64,000 nt of DNA from assembly GCF_000223905.1 (NCBI RefSeq), contig NC_015943.1, forward strand, positions 1 to 64,000, read 5' to 3'. A model generated the notes under the pieces. That model did no database searches. It was given only the letters and a program-made list of their open reading frames with translations, and was not told the DNA's origin. Position numbers and translations under genes: made by a program. Origin of the DNA: Haloarcula hispanica ATCC 33960 (lineage in GTDB: Archaea; Halobacteriota; Halobacteria; Halobacteriales; Haloarculaceae). Below are positions 30,205 to 37,740 of the stretch, piece after piece; the first letter of the stretch is position 1; each line of letters begins with the position of its first letter.

Positions 30205-30261
30205 GTGACCACAGGACCCGTGCTCGGAATCGAACCGAGCAGTGCTGACCACAGCACGGGC
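30205..30261 (-). ncRNA. tRNA-like acceptor/T-arm element at the 5' side of a gene
   Basis: Minus strand: GCCCGTG (30261-30255) pairs with CACGGGT (30222-30216) over 7 bp (first pair G-U). Between them a T arm CTCGG-TTCGATT-CCGAG (30239-30223) has a consensus T loop. D and anticodon arms are missing. CTGTGGTCA occurs on both sides of the T arm. The start codon of the coiled-coil gene follows 12 bases after the acceptor stem. It may be a tRNA 3'-end relic (attachment-site type) or a tRNase Z-sensitive leader. Confidence 0.6.
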
Positions 30262-30474
30262 TGTCGGTGACGTAGCTGGCGCTTTCTGGACGAGTGGTTG
30301 GCTCGTGGCAACCCCGCCCCGTCTAGTGGATTTGCGTCGTGGCACCGCGCCGACGACGAGCAGTGCGTGTGTGCTGTCGTCGCCCGAACCAGCGTGGCGC
30401 TGGGTTCACCGGTCGGGCTCCGCTGGTGGCAGGGGTACAGTCGTGGCTGGGACCGGAGTGGGTGCTATGGTGGG

Positions 30475-30687
30475 TCACGTTTCGATCACTGCTCGGCGCT
30501 CGATGGCGACATCGTGGGCGTGGTCCCCGTGATGGTACTGGTCGTAGTAGTTCTCGATGGAGGGGAAGTCAGCCGTCCATTCGGTGTAATGTTCGAGGTC
30601 GCCGACGTGGTAGTGGAGTCGCCACTGGGCTGTGTCTGATGACGCTGTCTCGGTGGCAGGTTCCGGTGATGGATCAGCGCGGGCCAT
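30475..30687 (-). CDS. hypothetical protein (70 aa)
   Basis: Begins MARADPSPEPATETASSDTA. The core WRLHYHVGDLEHYTEWTADF and IENYYDQYHHGDHAHDVAI is rich in aromatic and histidine residues. No family recognised. Its ATG overlaps the stop of the upstream 30687-30986 gene by 3-4 bases, so the two form an operon. The 163 bases between it and the tRNA-like element contain no gene. Confidence 0.65.
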   Translation of the reverse strand: MARADPSPEPATETASSDTAQWRLHYHVGDLEHYTEWTADFPSIENYYDQYHHGDHAHDVAIERRAVIET

Positions 30688-30986
30688 CAGTCATCCCCTC
30701 CTGCGAATGGCTCAGGACGGCTGCTCTCGCGTTCAACCAGCGCACAATCTGTGACCGGAACGGTGAACGACATCAGCTCGCCAGTCTGACCGATTGCGTC
30801 GACCAGCCGTCGGCGCGTGGTCGTGTCTGGTTCAGACGCCTGCAACCGACGGAGCGGTTCTGTCGTGAGGTCGGCCAGTAACACGCCCGTGACGTGTTCG
30901 TCGTCGACAGTACGGACCAGCAACAGCGGGTTACTATTGGTGGTCGTAATGGCGACGATCTCGCTGACGGTCGGGTGGGTAGTCAT
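30687..30986 (-). CDS. hypothetical protein (99 aa)
   Basis: From the ATG at 30986 (MTTHPTVSEIVAITTTNSNP); a longer frame adding MLTLLGGGA is less likely. Pattern of alternating strands LLLVRTVDDEHVTGVLLADL, then a helix LRRLQASEPDTTTRRRLVDA. Acidic, no recognised domain. First gene of a two-gene unit with the 70-aa gene. Confidence 0.65.
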   Translation of the reverse strand: MTTHPTVSEIVAITTTNSNPLLLVRTVDDEHVTGVLLADLTTEPLRRLQASEPDTTTRRRLVDAIGQTGELMSFTVPVTDCALVERESSRPEPFAGGDD

Positions 30987-31099
30987 CGCCCCACCTCCCA
31001 ATAGAGTGAGCAATTGATGGGGCGTTGATACCCACTCGGAAACGCAGTACCGGATAACTGATGGCCAAAACGACTTTTATGTGTACTTACCAATGAATC

Positions 31100-32110
31100 G
31101 GATGAGTTCCCGAGGCCGGAGTGACTGTCAGTGGTGCCAATCGGAGGTAGTAGTTGGTCCGGATCCGGAACTCGGTGTCGGGGCCGATGAGCTCGAATGG
31201 TGGCGGAAGCGCTAGCTTCAGTACGGCTGTCCCCCGGCTGGCCACCATTCTGTCGCCGGTACGCTTGCGGCTGTGTCGTACTCCATGAGCGGACAAACTG
31301 TGAGTCTGAGTCACAACTGTTTTTGATACCAACTCCATACCGGTCGGTTGGGTACTGGTCTCTATTCCATCCCCCCATGGACCCACCCCGAATCATCGAT
31401 TTGCCCGAGGCCAGAACCCGTCGTCGTGGATGACGACTTCCGGTGGTGCGTTGCACGCCACTTCCTACACCCCCCAGCAGCCCACCACTTTCATACCACG
31501 ACCCACTCTCCTGACGAGTCAGTTGTCTACGTGGCAGTGAGACTGGAGGTTGCTGGCATCGGGGCCGACTGGTACGAGGATAATACCGGTGCTTGCTTGC
31601 GATTCGACGGAAACCGCAAGCGATTTTATTCCGAATCGTGCTATCTTCAGTTGGGTTCTGGTCCCCGCTCAGCATCCCCATAGGACCCATCTGATTCATC
31701 AAGTAGTCTGGGTCCAGAACCCGTCGCCGATTCAGGCGACGCTGAATGGGCTGTGATACGCCATTTCCCCGTGGCTGTCCCCCATTCTTCTCCTGAGATG
31801 ACTGGTGCCAGTGTGTAGTCTGGTTCCGATATGCGGAATTACGTCTCTGAGTATGGACTCCACCGGAGTCTGAGTGGGCAGCGAATCGGGCAGCTGGAGG
31901 CTTGAAACTGCGTGACAGGGGCAAATTAAAATTAATTAGGAGGAGTGCATAGCGTAGACACGGGTTCTGATCCCCGCTACAGGCTGGATCCCAGGATGGT
32001 TTCAGTTGGGCCATGCCGTGAGCAGGGTCCAGAACCCGCCCGTGCCTCTGACAGACGGGTGGCAAATTCTGTGCCCGTTGCCACCCCACACTCGCCTTCG
32101 GGTAGCTGTA
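31100..32110 (-). repeat. four degenerate ~0.3-kb direct repeats, non-coding
   Basis: Read on the minus strand, four units at intervals of about 255, 305 and 315 bases share a core CGACGGGTTCTGG (near 31717 and 31412; variants near 32030 and 31157). Upstream of the core lies a block like GGGGGACAGCC, and downstream a block GCGGGGAYCAGAACCC followed by AT-rich DNA. Frames through them are not conserved between units, so they do not look like genes. Between 31014 and 32154 I see no other feature. Confidence 0.55.
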
Positions 32111-32154
32111 TAAAAGCCGCGTGATATCAGAGCCACGGGAGTGTACAGGTACCG

Positions 32155-32469
32155 TCACTGTTGGGCACCTCTGGTCAGACGGAGGTGGTCACAGAGCCCT
32201 GCGAGCGTCTCGGCGTGGCACTGGAGCTTGTGTCTGCCAGCGTCAGTCAACGTATACACGTTGGTGCGAGCGTCGAGCTCGTCCCGGTTGATGAGATTCT
32301 GGTCAACGAGCTGGTCGAGATTCTGGTAGAGGCGGCTGTGGTTAATCGGCTCGGCGTAGCGCTCGTCGAGGTAGTCCTTGAGCGCGAGCCCGTAGGGATC
32401 GTCCTCGACGGCGGCGATGGCTTCCAAGAGATCGCGCTGGAAGCCCGTCAGATCGTGGTAGGTCGTCAT
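32155..32469 (-). CDS. PadR-family transcriptional regulator
   Basis: 104-aa winged-helix regulator of the PadR family, which in haloarchaea is common next to plasmid genes. The DNA-binding domain is complete: LTGFQRDLLEAIAAVEDDPY, GLALKDYLDERYAEPINHSR, LYQNLDQLVDQNLINRDEL and the wing TNVYTLTDAGRHKLQ. It lacks the long C-terminal dimerisation helices of larger PadR proteins. ATG start at 32469. The upstream 140-base segment carries repeated TGACCGGAAGTG motifs that could be operators. Confidence 0.88.
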   Translation of the reverse strand: MTTYHDLTGFQRDLLEAIAAVEDDPYGLALKDYLDERYAEPINHSRLYQNLDQLVDQNLINRDELDARTNVYTLTDAGRHKLQCHAETLAGLCDHLRLTRGAQQ

Positions 32470-32537
32470 CGGTCGCCTCCGGTGGTATGCATCTGGACGA
32501 AACTGAGACGTGACTTGGTAAGAGTCTGGGGCGCGCG

Positions 32538-32679
32538 TGACCGGAAGTGGATTTTTGGCGTCCGATTTTCGTCTCTGGCCCGCTGTGGCGTGTTCGTGGG
32601 CCGCTCAGTCGATGACCGGAAGATGACCGGAAGTGATCGGATGTACCGCTGTCTGGTGGTTTCCGAATGACTGGAAGTG
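32538..32679. repeat. TGACCGGAAGTG iterons
   Basis: Copies at 32538-32549, 32613-32623 (last base differs), 32624-32635 and 32668-32679 (TGACTGGAAGTG), all in the same orientation, upstream of the PadR-type gene. Possible operator or iteron. The stretch 32470-32878 otherwise shows no convincing gene. Confidence 0.55.
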
Positions 32680-32878
32680 CTGGTCGGTGGCGAGCGATGC
32701 GACTCTTCGTGGGTGGGCTGGGCTGCTGTCATGGGTTCAGTGCGACACTTTCCCGAAGCAACCGCTTCGGTCAGCGTCGTATATGATAATCAAGGCAGTT
32801 GGGCCCACTTATAGGTTGTGTAGACACAATGGTTTTAGAACAAATATCCCTTTTACTGAGGAGAGATACGAATAGGAT

Positions 32879-33145
32879 GTGACTAACCGTCGTGGGCCAG
32901 ACCCGACTGTCTCTGACGAAGAACTGCTTAGATCCATGCATATGGCCTACAAACCGGCTCTTGGGACGACGGAGATAGCAGATATGGTTGGAATCAGCCA
33001 ACAGGCGGCATCAAAACGACTCAGTCGATTAGAGGAAGAGAGACTGATTGAATCGGATAAAATTGGCAATGCCAGAGCATGGTGGCTCACTGATAACGGC
33101 CGTCGTTACTTAGATTCGTCCGAAAAAGAGCCATCCAGCCAATAA
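32879..33145 (+). CDS. winged-helix regulator (88 aa)
   Basis: GTG start. MTNRRGPDPTVSDEELLRSM leads into a MarR/Lrp-like winged helix: LGTTEIADMVGISQQAASKR, LSRLEEERLIESDKIG and the wing ARAWWLTDNGRRYL. Its last 40 bases overlap the end of the convergent gene at 33106, which encodes a paralogue with the same GPxPTVSDxEL opening. The two may regulate one another through antisense overlap. Confidence 0.85.
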   Translation: MTNRRGPDPTVSDEELLRSMHMAYKPALGTTEIADMVGISQQAASKRLSRLEEERLIESDKIGNARAWWLTDNGRRYLDSSEKEPSSQ

Positions 33146-33345
33146 ATAAACGGCCCGCCGCCGATCCGCGAACGGTTGATTTTATTTTGTTCGTCGAGCC
33201 TCTCCAACCGCTGGCGTACTCTCCAGTTGGATAAATCGACCAATTCAGCAACCTCCCCAGCTGTTGCGAATGGTCTGCCGGTTTGACTGATTGCCTTGAT
33301 TAGCTCGTTATCACTGACCGTTGGTTCCGGACCCTTCGTAGACAT
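33106..33345 (-). CDS. winged-helix regulator (79 aa), convergent paralogue
   Basis: MSTKGPEPTVSDNELIKAIS followed by TAGEVAELVDLSNWRVRQRL, ERLDEQNKINRSRIG and the wing GPFIYWLDG. Same architecture and opening motif as the 88-aa gene at 32879, from which it differs in the recognition helix (NWRVRQRLERL against QQAASKRLSRL). Genes converge with a 40-base overlap. AT-rich promoter sequence with TATTGTTG lies just upstream (33360). Confidence 0.85.
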   Translation of the reverse strand: MSTKGPEPTVSDNELIKAISQTGRPFATAGEVAELVDLSNWRVRQRLERLDEQNKINRSRIGGGPFIYWLDGSFSDESK

Positions 33346-33498
33346 AGGTGTCTAACCGACTATTGTTGTATCAGAACAATAGTTTTATTGGTGTGTCGCC
33401 ACAACAGATTAGATAGGAACACACGCGCTGCTGGTCGATTTCTTACGAAATCGCCCCGGTGCTGAGACACCGAGGCGCGTGGTTCCAGATAAGAACCA

Positions 33499-33795
33499 AT
33501 GGCAACTACGCAATCCAATCCACAAGAACGTACCGCACGCGAACTACTCACCCAGGGCCGACCGCTGTTTCTCGGCGTCGACGGCGAGGGGGCAGCGCAC
33601 TACTGGGACAGTTATGAATTTGCTGTGGCTGTTGTCGAGGCTGATAGTGAGGCAGAAAAAGTTGTGTTAGCCGAGACGCCCTTTGAGACGCTCGCACAGT
33701 GGTGCGAGTACACTCGTGGCGAGCGTGGGTGGGACATCGGGCCGCACGTCGGTGGCTCGCTCGTCGGCGATCTCGTGCGAGGTGTTGAAGCGTGA
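33499..33795 (+). CDS. hypothetical protein, first of a recurrent pair (98 aa)
   Basis: MATTQSNPQERTARELLTQG then PLFLGVDGEGAAHYWDSYEF, a compact alpha/beta pattern ending WCEYTRGERGWDIGPHVGGS. No family recognised. The next gene starts with GTG inside its last codons. A decayed copy of this C-terminus lies at 41116-41225, again followed by the second gene's start, which shows that the two genes travel together. Confidence 0.75.
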   Translation: MATTQSNPQERTARELLTQGRPLFLGVDGEGAAHYWDSYEFAVAVVEADSEAEKVVLAETPFETLAQWCEYTRGERGWDIGPHVGGSLVGDLVRGVEA

Positions 33796-34043
33796 GCTGC
33801 ACTGTGGAAGAGCGCAAGCGGGTTCGTCGGGCAGCGAGAGCGATTCAAGAGGAAGTGCCGACCGAGTCGGTCGACGTGCTCGCACCGAGCGCGAGTCAGT
33901 ACGGTGCATGGACACTTGACGCTGTGTTGCGTGGTTCGGAGGGTGTGCCACCGGAAGTGCTCAGGGAGTTGGCGCTCGCTGGGTTGACGCTCCAGCCGAC
34001 GCCGTCGCAAGCTGAGTATCAGCACGTGGCGGCGACAACATAA
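33792..34043 (+). CDS. hypothetical protein, second of a recurrent pair (83 aa)
   Basis: GTG start overlapping the previous stop (GTGA). SCTVEERKRVRRAARAIQEE, VDVLAPSASQYGAWTLDAVL and a C-terminus LRELALAGLTLQPTPSQAEY. Mostly helical; function unknown. Relics of the same gene occur at 41222-41342 (N-terminus), 42040-42177 (C-terminus) and 39140-39178 (last residues). Confidence 0.75.
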   Translation: MSCTVEERKRVRRAARAIQEEVPTESVDVLAPSASQYGAWTLDAVLRGSEGVPPEVLRELALAGLTLQPTPSQAEYQHVAATT

Positions 34044-34209
34044 ACCAATAGCCAAGTTATTTTCACTATAGCACAAGAGATACCAAAAATCTAAAGGTGA
34101 AGAATTACGAGAAATATATCTGTTGACAGCTATATTTGATATGCCCAGACAGTGTTAATATAATTATAATTTCGTTGACTTCATAAACCTCCGTCTTCAA
34201 ATTGGTTCT

Positions 34210-35223
34210 ATGGTGGAATCCGCTCGCTTTACGGCTATTGATATAGCGTCTGAGGCTGATACAGAGCGTTTACAGAGCTACGGCCAGAATTTAGATTACT
34301 ACATAGATAATAATTACACGTATATCCCGATGCCAGAGGATGATAAGTACTATGACAGAGATGAAGGTGTTTTAAAAGATATTGACGATAATCAATGGGT
34401 TGATGAACGGAGCGGACTGGACGAAGTCTTAGAAAAACTCCAAAACCACCCGTTTCTGTTGGTGAAAAAGTTTGAAAACGCCTATTTTAACCCGGCACCC
34501 AATAACGAAGCCAGCCCTAGTCTAAACGATAATGAAGATTCGGATGGAGGAGAGCAACCAAACGATAGAATAGAATCAAAAGAAGATCAGGAGAGAGGCG
34601 ATGATTCGGAGAGCGGAGAGGACACGACAAGTATAGAAGTTGAATATACTATCAAAGGGCCAGAAGAGGTAACTGGTGATTTAGTTGATGACCCTGATTC
34701 TGAAATTTATGATGATATGATTACCGCAAAAGAGTATTTTCAACAATATCCTGAACTTGCCAATGAAGAGTTGGGTAGCTTATACGATATTATAACTTTA
34801 GCTGATTTGAATAGACGGACAGTCAAGCAGATCGCCTATCCTTCGGTAGCAGAACTTGCAGATGTTCTATCGCAGCAGATACAATCTGAATACCCAAACC
34901 CCGAGCCGCTATACCCTCAATTGAAACCAGCTACAATCGGAAATTGGATTCAAAATAAGGAGGAAGGCTTAGATGTTCATATTGCTGAATACATGAATCT
35001 GATGGAAATGAAACAAATAATCGTCAGTTCTGATGATGGCTTCGTTGAACAATGCGGTTTTGAATCTAAGACAAAGTGCCGGAATAAACTGGGCAGTATT
35101 AATCAATTACGTAAGAAAATCATGCACGCAAATCGGACATTGATTCATAATGAGGACGATCTCCACAAGACACTTGAAAGAATTGAGACTGCACAGGAGA
35201 TAGTTGACGAAATTAACAACTGA
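34210..35223 (+). CDS. HEPN-like protein beside TcmP (337 aa)
   Basis: The N-terminal ~100 residues are unassigned. An acidic linker (EDSDGGEQPNDRIESKEDQE) follows, then a helical region with VKQIAYPSVAELADVL. The C-terminal ~70 residues look like a HEPN domain: a helix with MKQIIVSSDDGFVEQCGF, then INQLRKKIMHANRTLIHNED. This contains the RX4-6H motif of HEPN RNases (Arg-Lys-Lys-Ile-Met-His). The gene is clearly more AT-rich than its neighbours and preceded by 160 AT-rich bases with a TTAATATAATTATAA promoter-like stretch, suggesting recent transfer. HEPN proteins are often toxin or antiviral RNases; that role here is inferred. Confidence 0.6.
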   Translation: MVESARFTAIDIASEADTERLQSYGQNLDYYIDNNYTYIPMPEDDKYYDRDEGVLKDIDDNQWVDERSGLDEVLEKLQNHPFLLVKKFENAYFNPAPNNEASPSLNDNEDSDGGEQPNDRIESKEDQERGDDSESGEDTTSIEVEYTIKGPEEVTGDLVDDPDSEIYDDMITAKEYFQQYPELANEELGSLYDIITLADLNRRTVKQIAYPSVAELADVLSQQIQSEYPNPEPLYPQLKPATIGNWIQNKEEGLDVHIAEYMNLMEMKQIIVSSDDGFVEQCGFESKTKCRNKLGSINQLRKKIMHANRTLIHNEDDLHKTLERIETAQEIVDEINN

Positions 35224-35516
35224 AACCTAATCTTTATAAAAATCCACTATTATCTCAATATGGCACTGTCTAGTTGAAGAAGTTTGAGAAGCAAGGAGGC
35301 CGTAGCGAGAGGTGTCCCTGCAACTCGCCAGTCCATCGCGAACGTCGTCGACGGTGGACAATATCATCTTCTGAAGCAGATATACCAGCAAATCGGTCTT
35401 CGTTAAGAGGTTCACAAGTCACCGAGGTAGGCAACCACGACCCGAATAGGAATGTCGAAGTCTGACCTCTGACTAAGCAACAATTAACTGGTAGTATATC
35501 TTTGTCGGAATATACG

Positions 35517-36536
35517 ATGGATTCGTCGGAATATATCAAGAAACGAATTCAATCACTGACCGAAGACTCCGACGAGATACGTAGCCTCTCTCCGGTCACA
35601 AATGACTTCGATAGCTGGTCCGCGTTGAAACTGATCCTCCATTCCGCTGCAGTGAACATGTATACCACAGTCTTGGAGAACACTGACTACTTCCAGGACC
35701 TCTTCTACATTGATGCACTCGCCGGCTCAGGCGTCTCAACATACGGAGACGACGATACCTGTTTCCTTGGCTCGCCAATAATTGCAGCAAAAGTCGCTCA
35801 AGAGCCATTCAAGAAAATGTACCTGATTGAGTGGGATGAAGACAAGGCAGCTGCGCTCGAAACCCGACTGCAGTATATTTTCGATAATCATGCTGATGCT
35901 CTTGAACCGGAAGAATGGGAAGTGATACAAGGTGATGCCAATACGCACCTACCCAAGGTGGCGGATGATATTTCAGAGGTGAGGGAAGGTGGCTTTAATT
36001 ATTATTGTTTTATTGACAATCAAGAACTCAATGTCAAGTGGGATGCGATTGACTCACTAACGCCGAAGCCCTGGGGGGATTTATTGATTAACCTGCCTAC
36101 CGCCAGCGGAATAGGCCGGAATGCAACTAAAAGGCCAGTCCCCAAGGAGTTGAACGATTTCTATTGCACGGACCTGAATGAGGAGGATCTCCCACAGAGC
36201 AACGTCAGACCGAAAATGAAGGCACTTTACCGGAAATGCCTCACACAGAATGGCCGGCCCATTCAGCGAATCACCAATATTGATGCGAATGTTGGAAGCT
36301 ACGAGTACGATTTGTTATATGCTACACGGGAAACTGGTGGGGAAAACGGCTACATAAGAGTAATTGAGTATGTGAAGGAGTTTATTGAGGATGTTCACGC
36401 AGGTGACGTAGATGCATTCCTTGATGTAATCCACGACGACCAGTCATCGTTTGAGCAGTACCTTCCAAATGAAGATGTTGATGACGAGATTCCGGATAAA
36501 GAAGCGGAGAGTCAAACGAGCTTAGCTGACTTCTGA
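35517..36536 (+). CDS. TcmP-like (three-Cys-motif partner) protein, methyltransferase fold
   Basis: 339 aa from ATG 35517; a TTG at 35502 would add five residues. It resembles TcmP proteins, named for pairing with a three-cysteine-motif protein. A Rossmann methyltransferase-like core is visible: DLFYIDALAGSGVS (motif I, D..AGSG), MYLIEWDEDKAAALETRL (motif II), EVIQGDANTHLPKV (motif III) and YYCFIDNQELNVKWDAI (motif IV-like). The C-terminus is acidic. The 3' end faces the radical-SAM-type gene at 36558, 21 bases away. The 290 bases between it and the HEPN-like gene hold nothing recognisable. The substrate is unknown. Confidence 0.78.
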   Translation: MDSSEYIKKRIQSLTEDSDEIRSLSPVTNDFDSWSALKLILHSAAVNMYTTVLENTDYFQDLFYIDALAGSGVSTYGDDDTCFLGSPIIAAKVAQEPFKKMYLIEWDEDKAAALETRLQYIFDNHADALEPEEWEVIQGDANTHLPKVADDISEVREGGFNYYCFIDNQELNVKWDAIDSLTPKPWGDLLINLPTASGIGRNATKRPVPKELNDFYCTDLNEEDLPQSNVRPKMKALYRKCLTQNGRPIQRITNIDANVGSYEYDLLYATRETGGENGYIRVIEYVKEFIEDVHAGDVDAFLDVIHDDQSSFEQYLPNEDVDDEIPDKEAESQTSLADF

Positions 36537-36557
36537 GACGGGCGTCTTTGCCACAAA

Positions 36558-37607
36558 TTATGCTGTTTGTACTGGGTACTCTGGAGGGTTGTCTGTTGGA
36601 ATTTCTCGTTCCGCAAACTCCTCGGGCGACTGCCGATCTCGCCAGGACTGCAACCACGCTGCCGTCTGTTCGTCGACGTGCTTGATCAGTTGCTTGTCGG
36701 GCCACAGATGCACAGGCAAATCCAGTTCACGCCCAATCTCTTGGACCCACCGTAGGTGATTCGTCGCATACTCGACCCACTGCTCACGAGACCGCAGCGC
36801 ATCCAACTCTTCAGCCAATTCCGTTTCTCCTGCGTCCCGCGCTGCTTCGACAGTCATCTCGAAGTTCCCACCACGGGGATTGATCGGTTCGTGGAACACC
36901 ACAGCCGGGTCACACTCTGCGACCCGCTCCAACTGTTCCCGAAGATCGGTTTTCCCTTGTGTGGGGTATGTTGGACTCATACTGACGAACGTCTGAACAC
37001 CATGCTCGTTGAATTCTTTCAGTCCTTTTAAGCGTAACTCCGGCGCTGGCGCACTTGGTTCAATTGCTCCAACGTGATCAGCGTTCATACACGGAATCGA
37101 TGAGCCGATAGTGACGTGCTTCCCACCTTCCTGAAACACACCAAGGTCTTGCAGCGCCAGAATCGGATTCCGCGTTAGGACTCGTACATACTCTTCGTGG
37201 CTTGCAAGTGCATCTACGACGTTCCGAGTAATCTTCCCTGCACGACCATCCATATAGCAGTCAGTAGAGAACGACACGCCGACAACGCCCTGTCCGCGGT
37301 CGGTGTTTCGCCACGTTCGCTTCCGATCTAAGTGCTCGTCAAGCCGTTCACCTAATCCATCCCGGTAGAGCACGTAGTTCCCCCACTCTTTCTGGCCGTT
37401 GTCAACGTCGGCTTCCTCTTTGAGCATATCCGGCCGCGTCCGGATGTTCGGCGTCGAGGGAACATAGCAGAACTTGCAGCCATGCCGACAGCCTGTCGCT
37501 ACGTTGACAACGTAGTCACACAGATGCTTGCTGTTGAGGCCCGACTCACTGAGAATCGCCTTTGTAGGGTCTTCTCCTGTTCGAACGTCTTCGTGGTCGT
37601 CTGTCAT
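36558..37607 (-). CDS. CxxxCxxC (radical-SAM-type) protein, partner of TcmP
   Basis: 349 aa. The motif ATGCRHGCKFCYVP (about residues 37-50) gives CRHGCKFC, the CxxxCxxC of radical SAM iron-sulphur proteins. Downstream TIM-barrel-like blocks are GVVGVSFSTDCYMDGRAGKI, YVRVLTRNPILALQDL, VTIGSSIPCMN, TFVSMSPTYPTQG and VVFHEPINPRGGNFEM. It faces the TcmP gene and diverges from a second, longer homologue at 37741. Three-Cys-motif proteins and TcmP recur together in genomes, so a shared modification or defence role is plausible but unproven. Confidence 0.82.
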   Translation of the reverse strand: MTDDHEDVRTGEDPTKAILSESGLNSKHLCDYVVNVATGCRHGCKFCYVPSTPNIRTRPDMLKEEADVDNGQKEWGNYVLYRDGLGERLDEHLDRKRTWRNTDRGQGVVGVSFSTDCYMDGRAGKITRNVVDALASHEEYVRVLTRNPILALQDLGVFQEGGKHVTIGSSIPCMNADHVGAIEPSAPAPELRLKGLKEFNEHGVQTFVSMSPTYPTQGKTDLREQLERVAECDPAVVFHEPINPRGGNFEMTVEAARDAGETELAEELDALRSREQWVEYATNHLRWVQEIGRELDLPVHLWPDKQLIKHVDEQTAAWLQSWRDRQSPEEFAEREIPTDNPPEYPVQTA

Positions 37608-37740
37608 ATGTTATCTTGTCTTTCTCGTCTACTTCTAGATATAAATACATACATCAAATGTTGCGTTCAGTTCCACTTTCACTCCGCGTGGCTGACTTCT
37701 AATGGGGTCCAGTATAAAAAGACAGGTAGGAGAGAGACGC

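Noticed and set aside
30983-32158. 391-codon open frame on the minus strand
   Set aside because: It runs through the degenerate 0.3-kb repeats. Its composition is basic, rich in Arg/Ser/Pro and unlike haloarchaeal proteins, and the frame is not conserved between repeat units.
32466-32732. 88-codon frame overlapping the start of the PadR-type gene by 4 bases
   Set aside because: The overlap looks operon-like, but the product is a basic, low-complexity Ser/Thr/Arg chain and the DNA consists largely of the TGACCGGAAGTG iterons.
35227-35465. Small frames between the HEPN-like and TcmP genes
   Set aside because: Arg/Ser-rich products without haloarchaeal character. The region may be relic DNA, but nothing identifiable remains.
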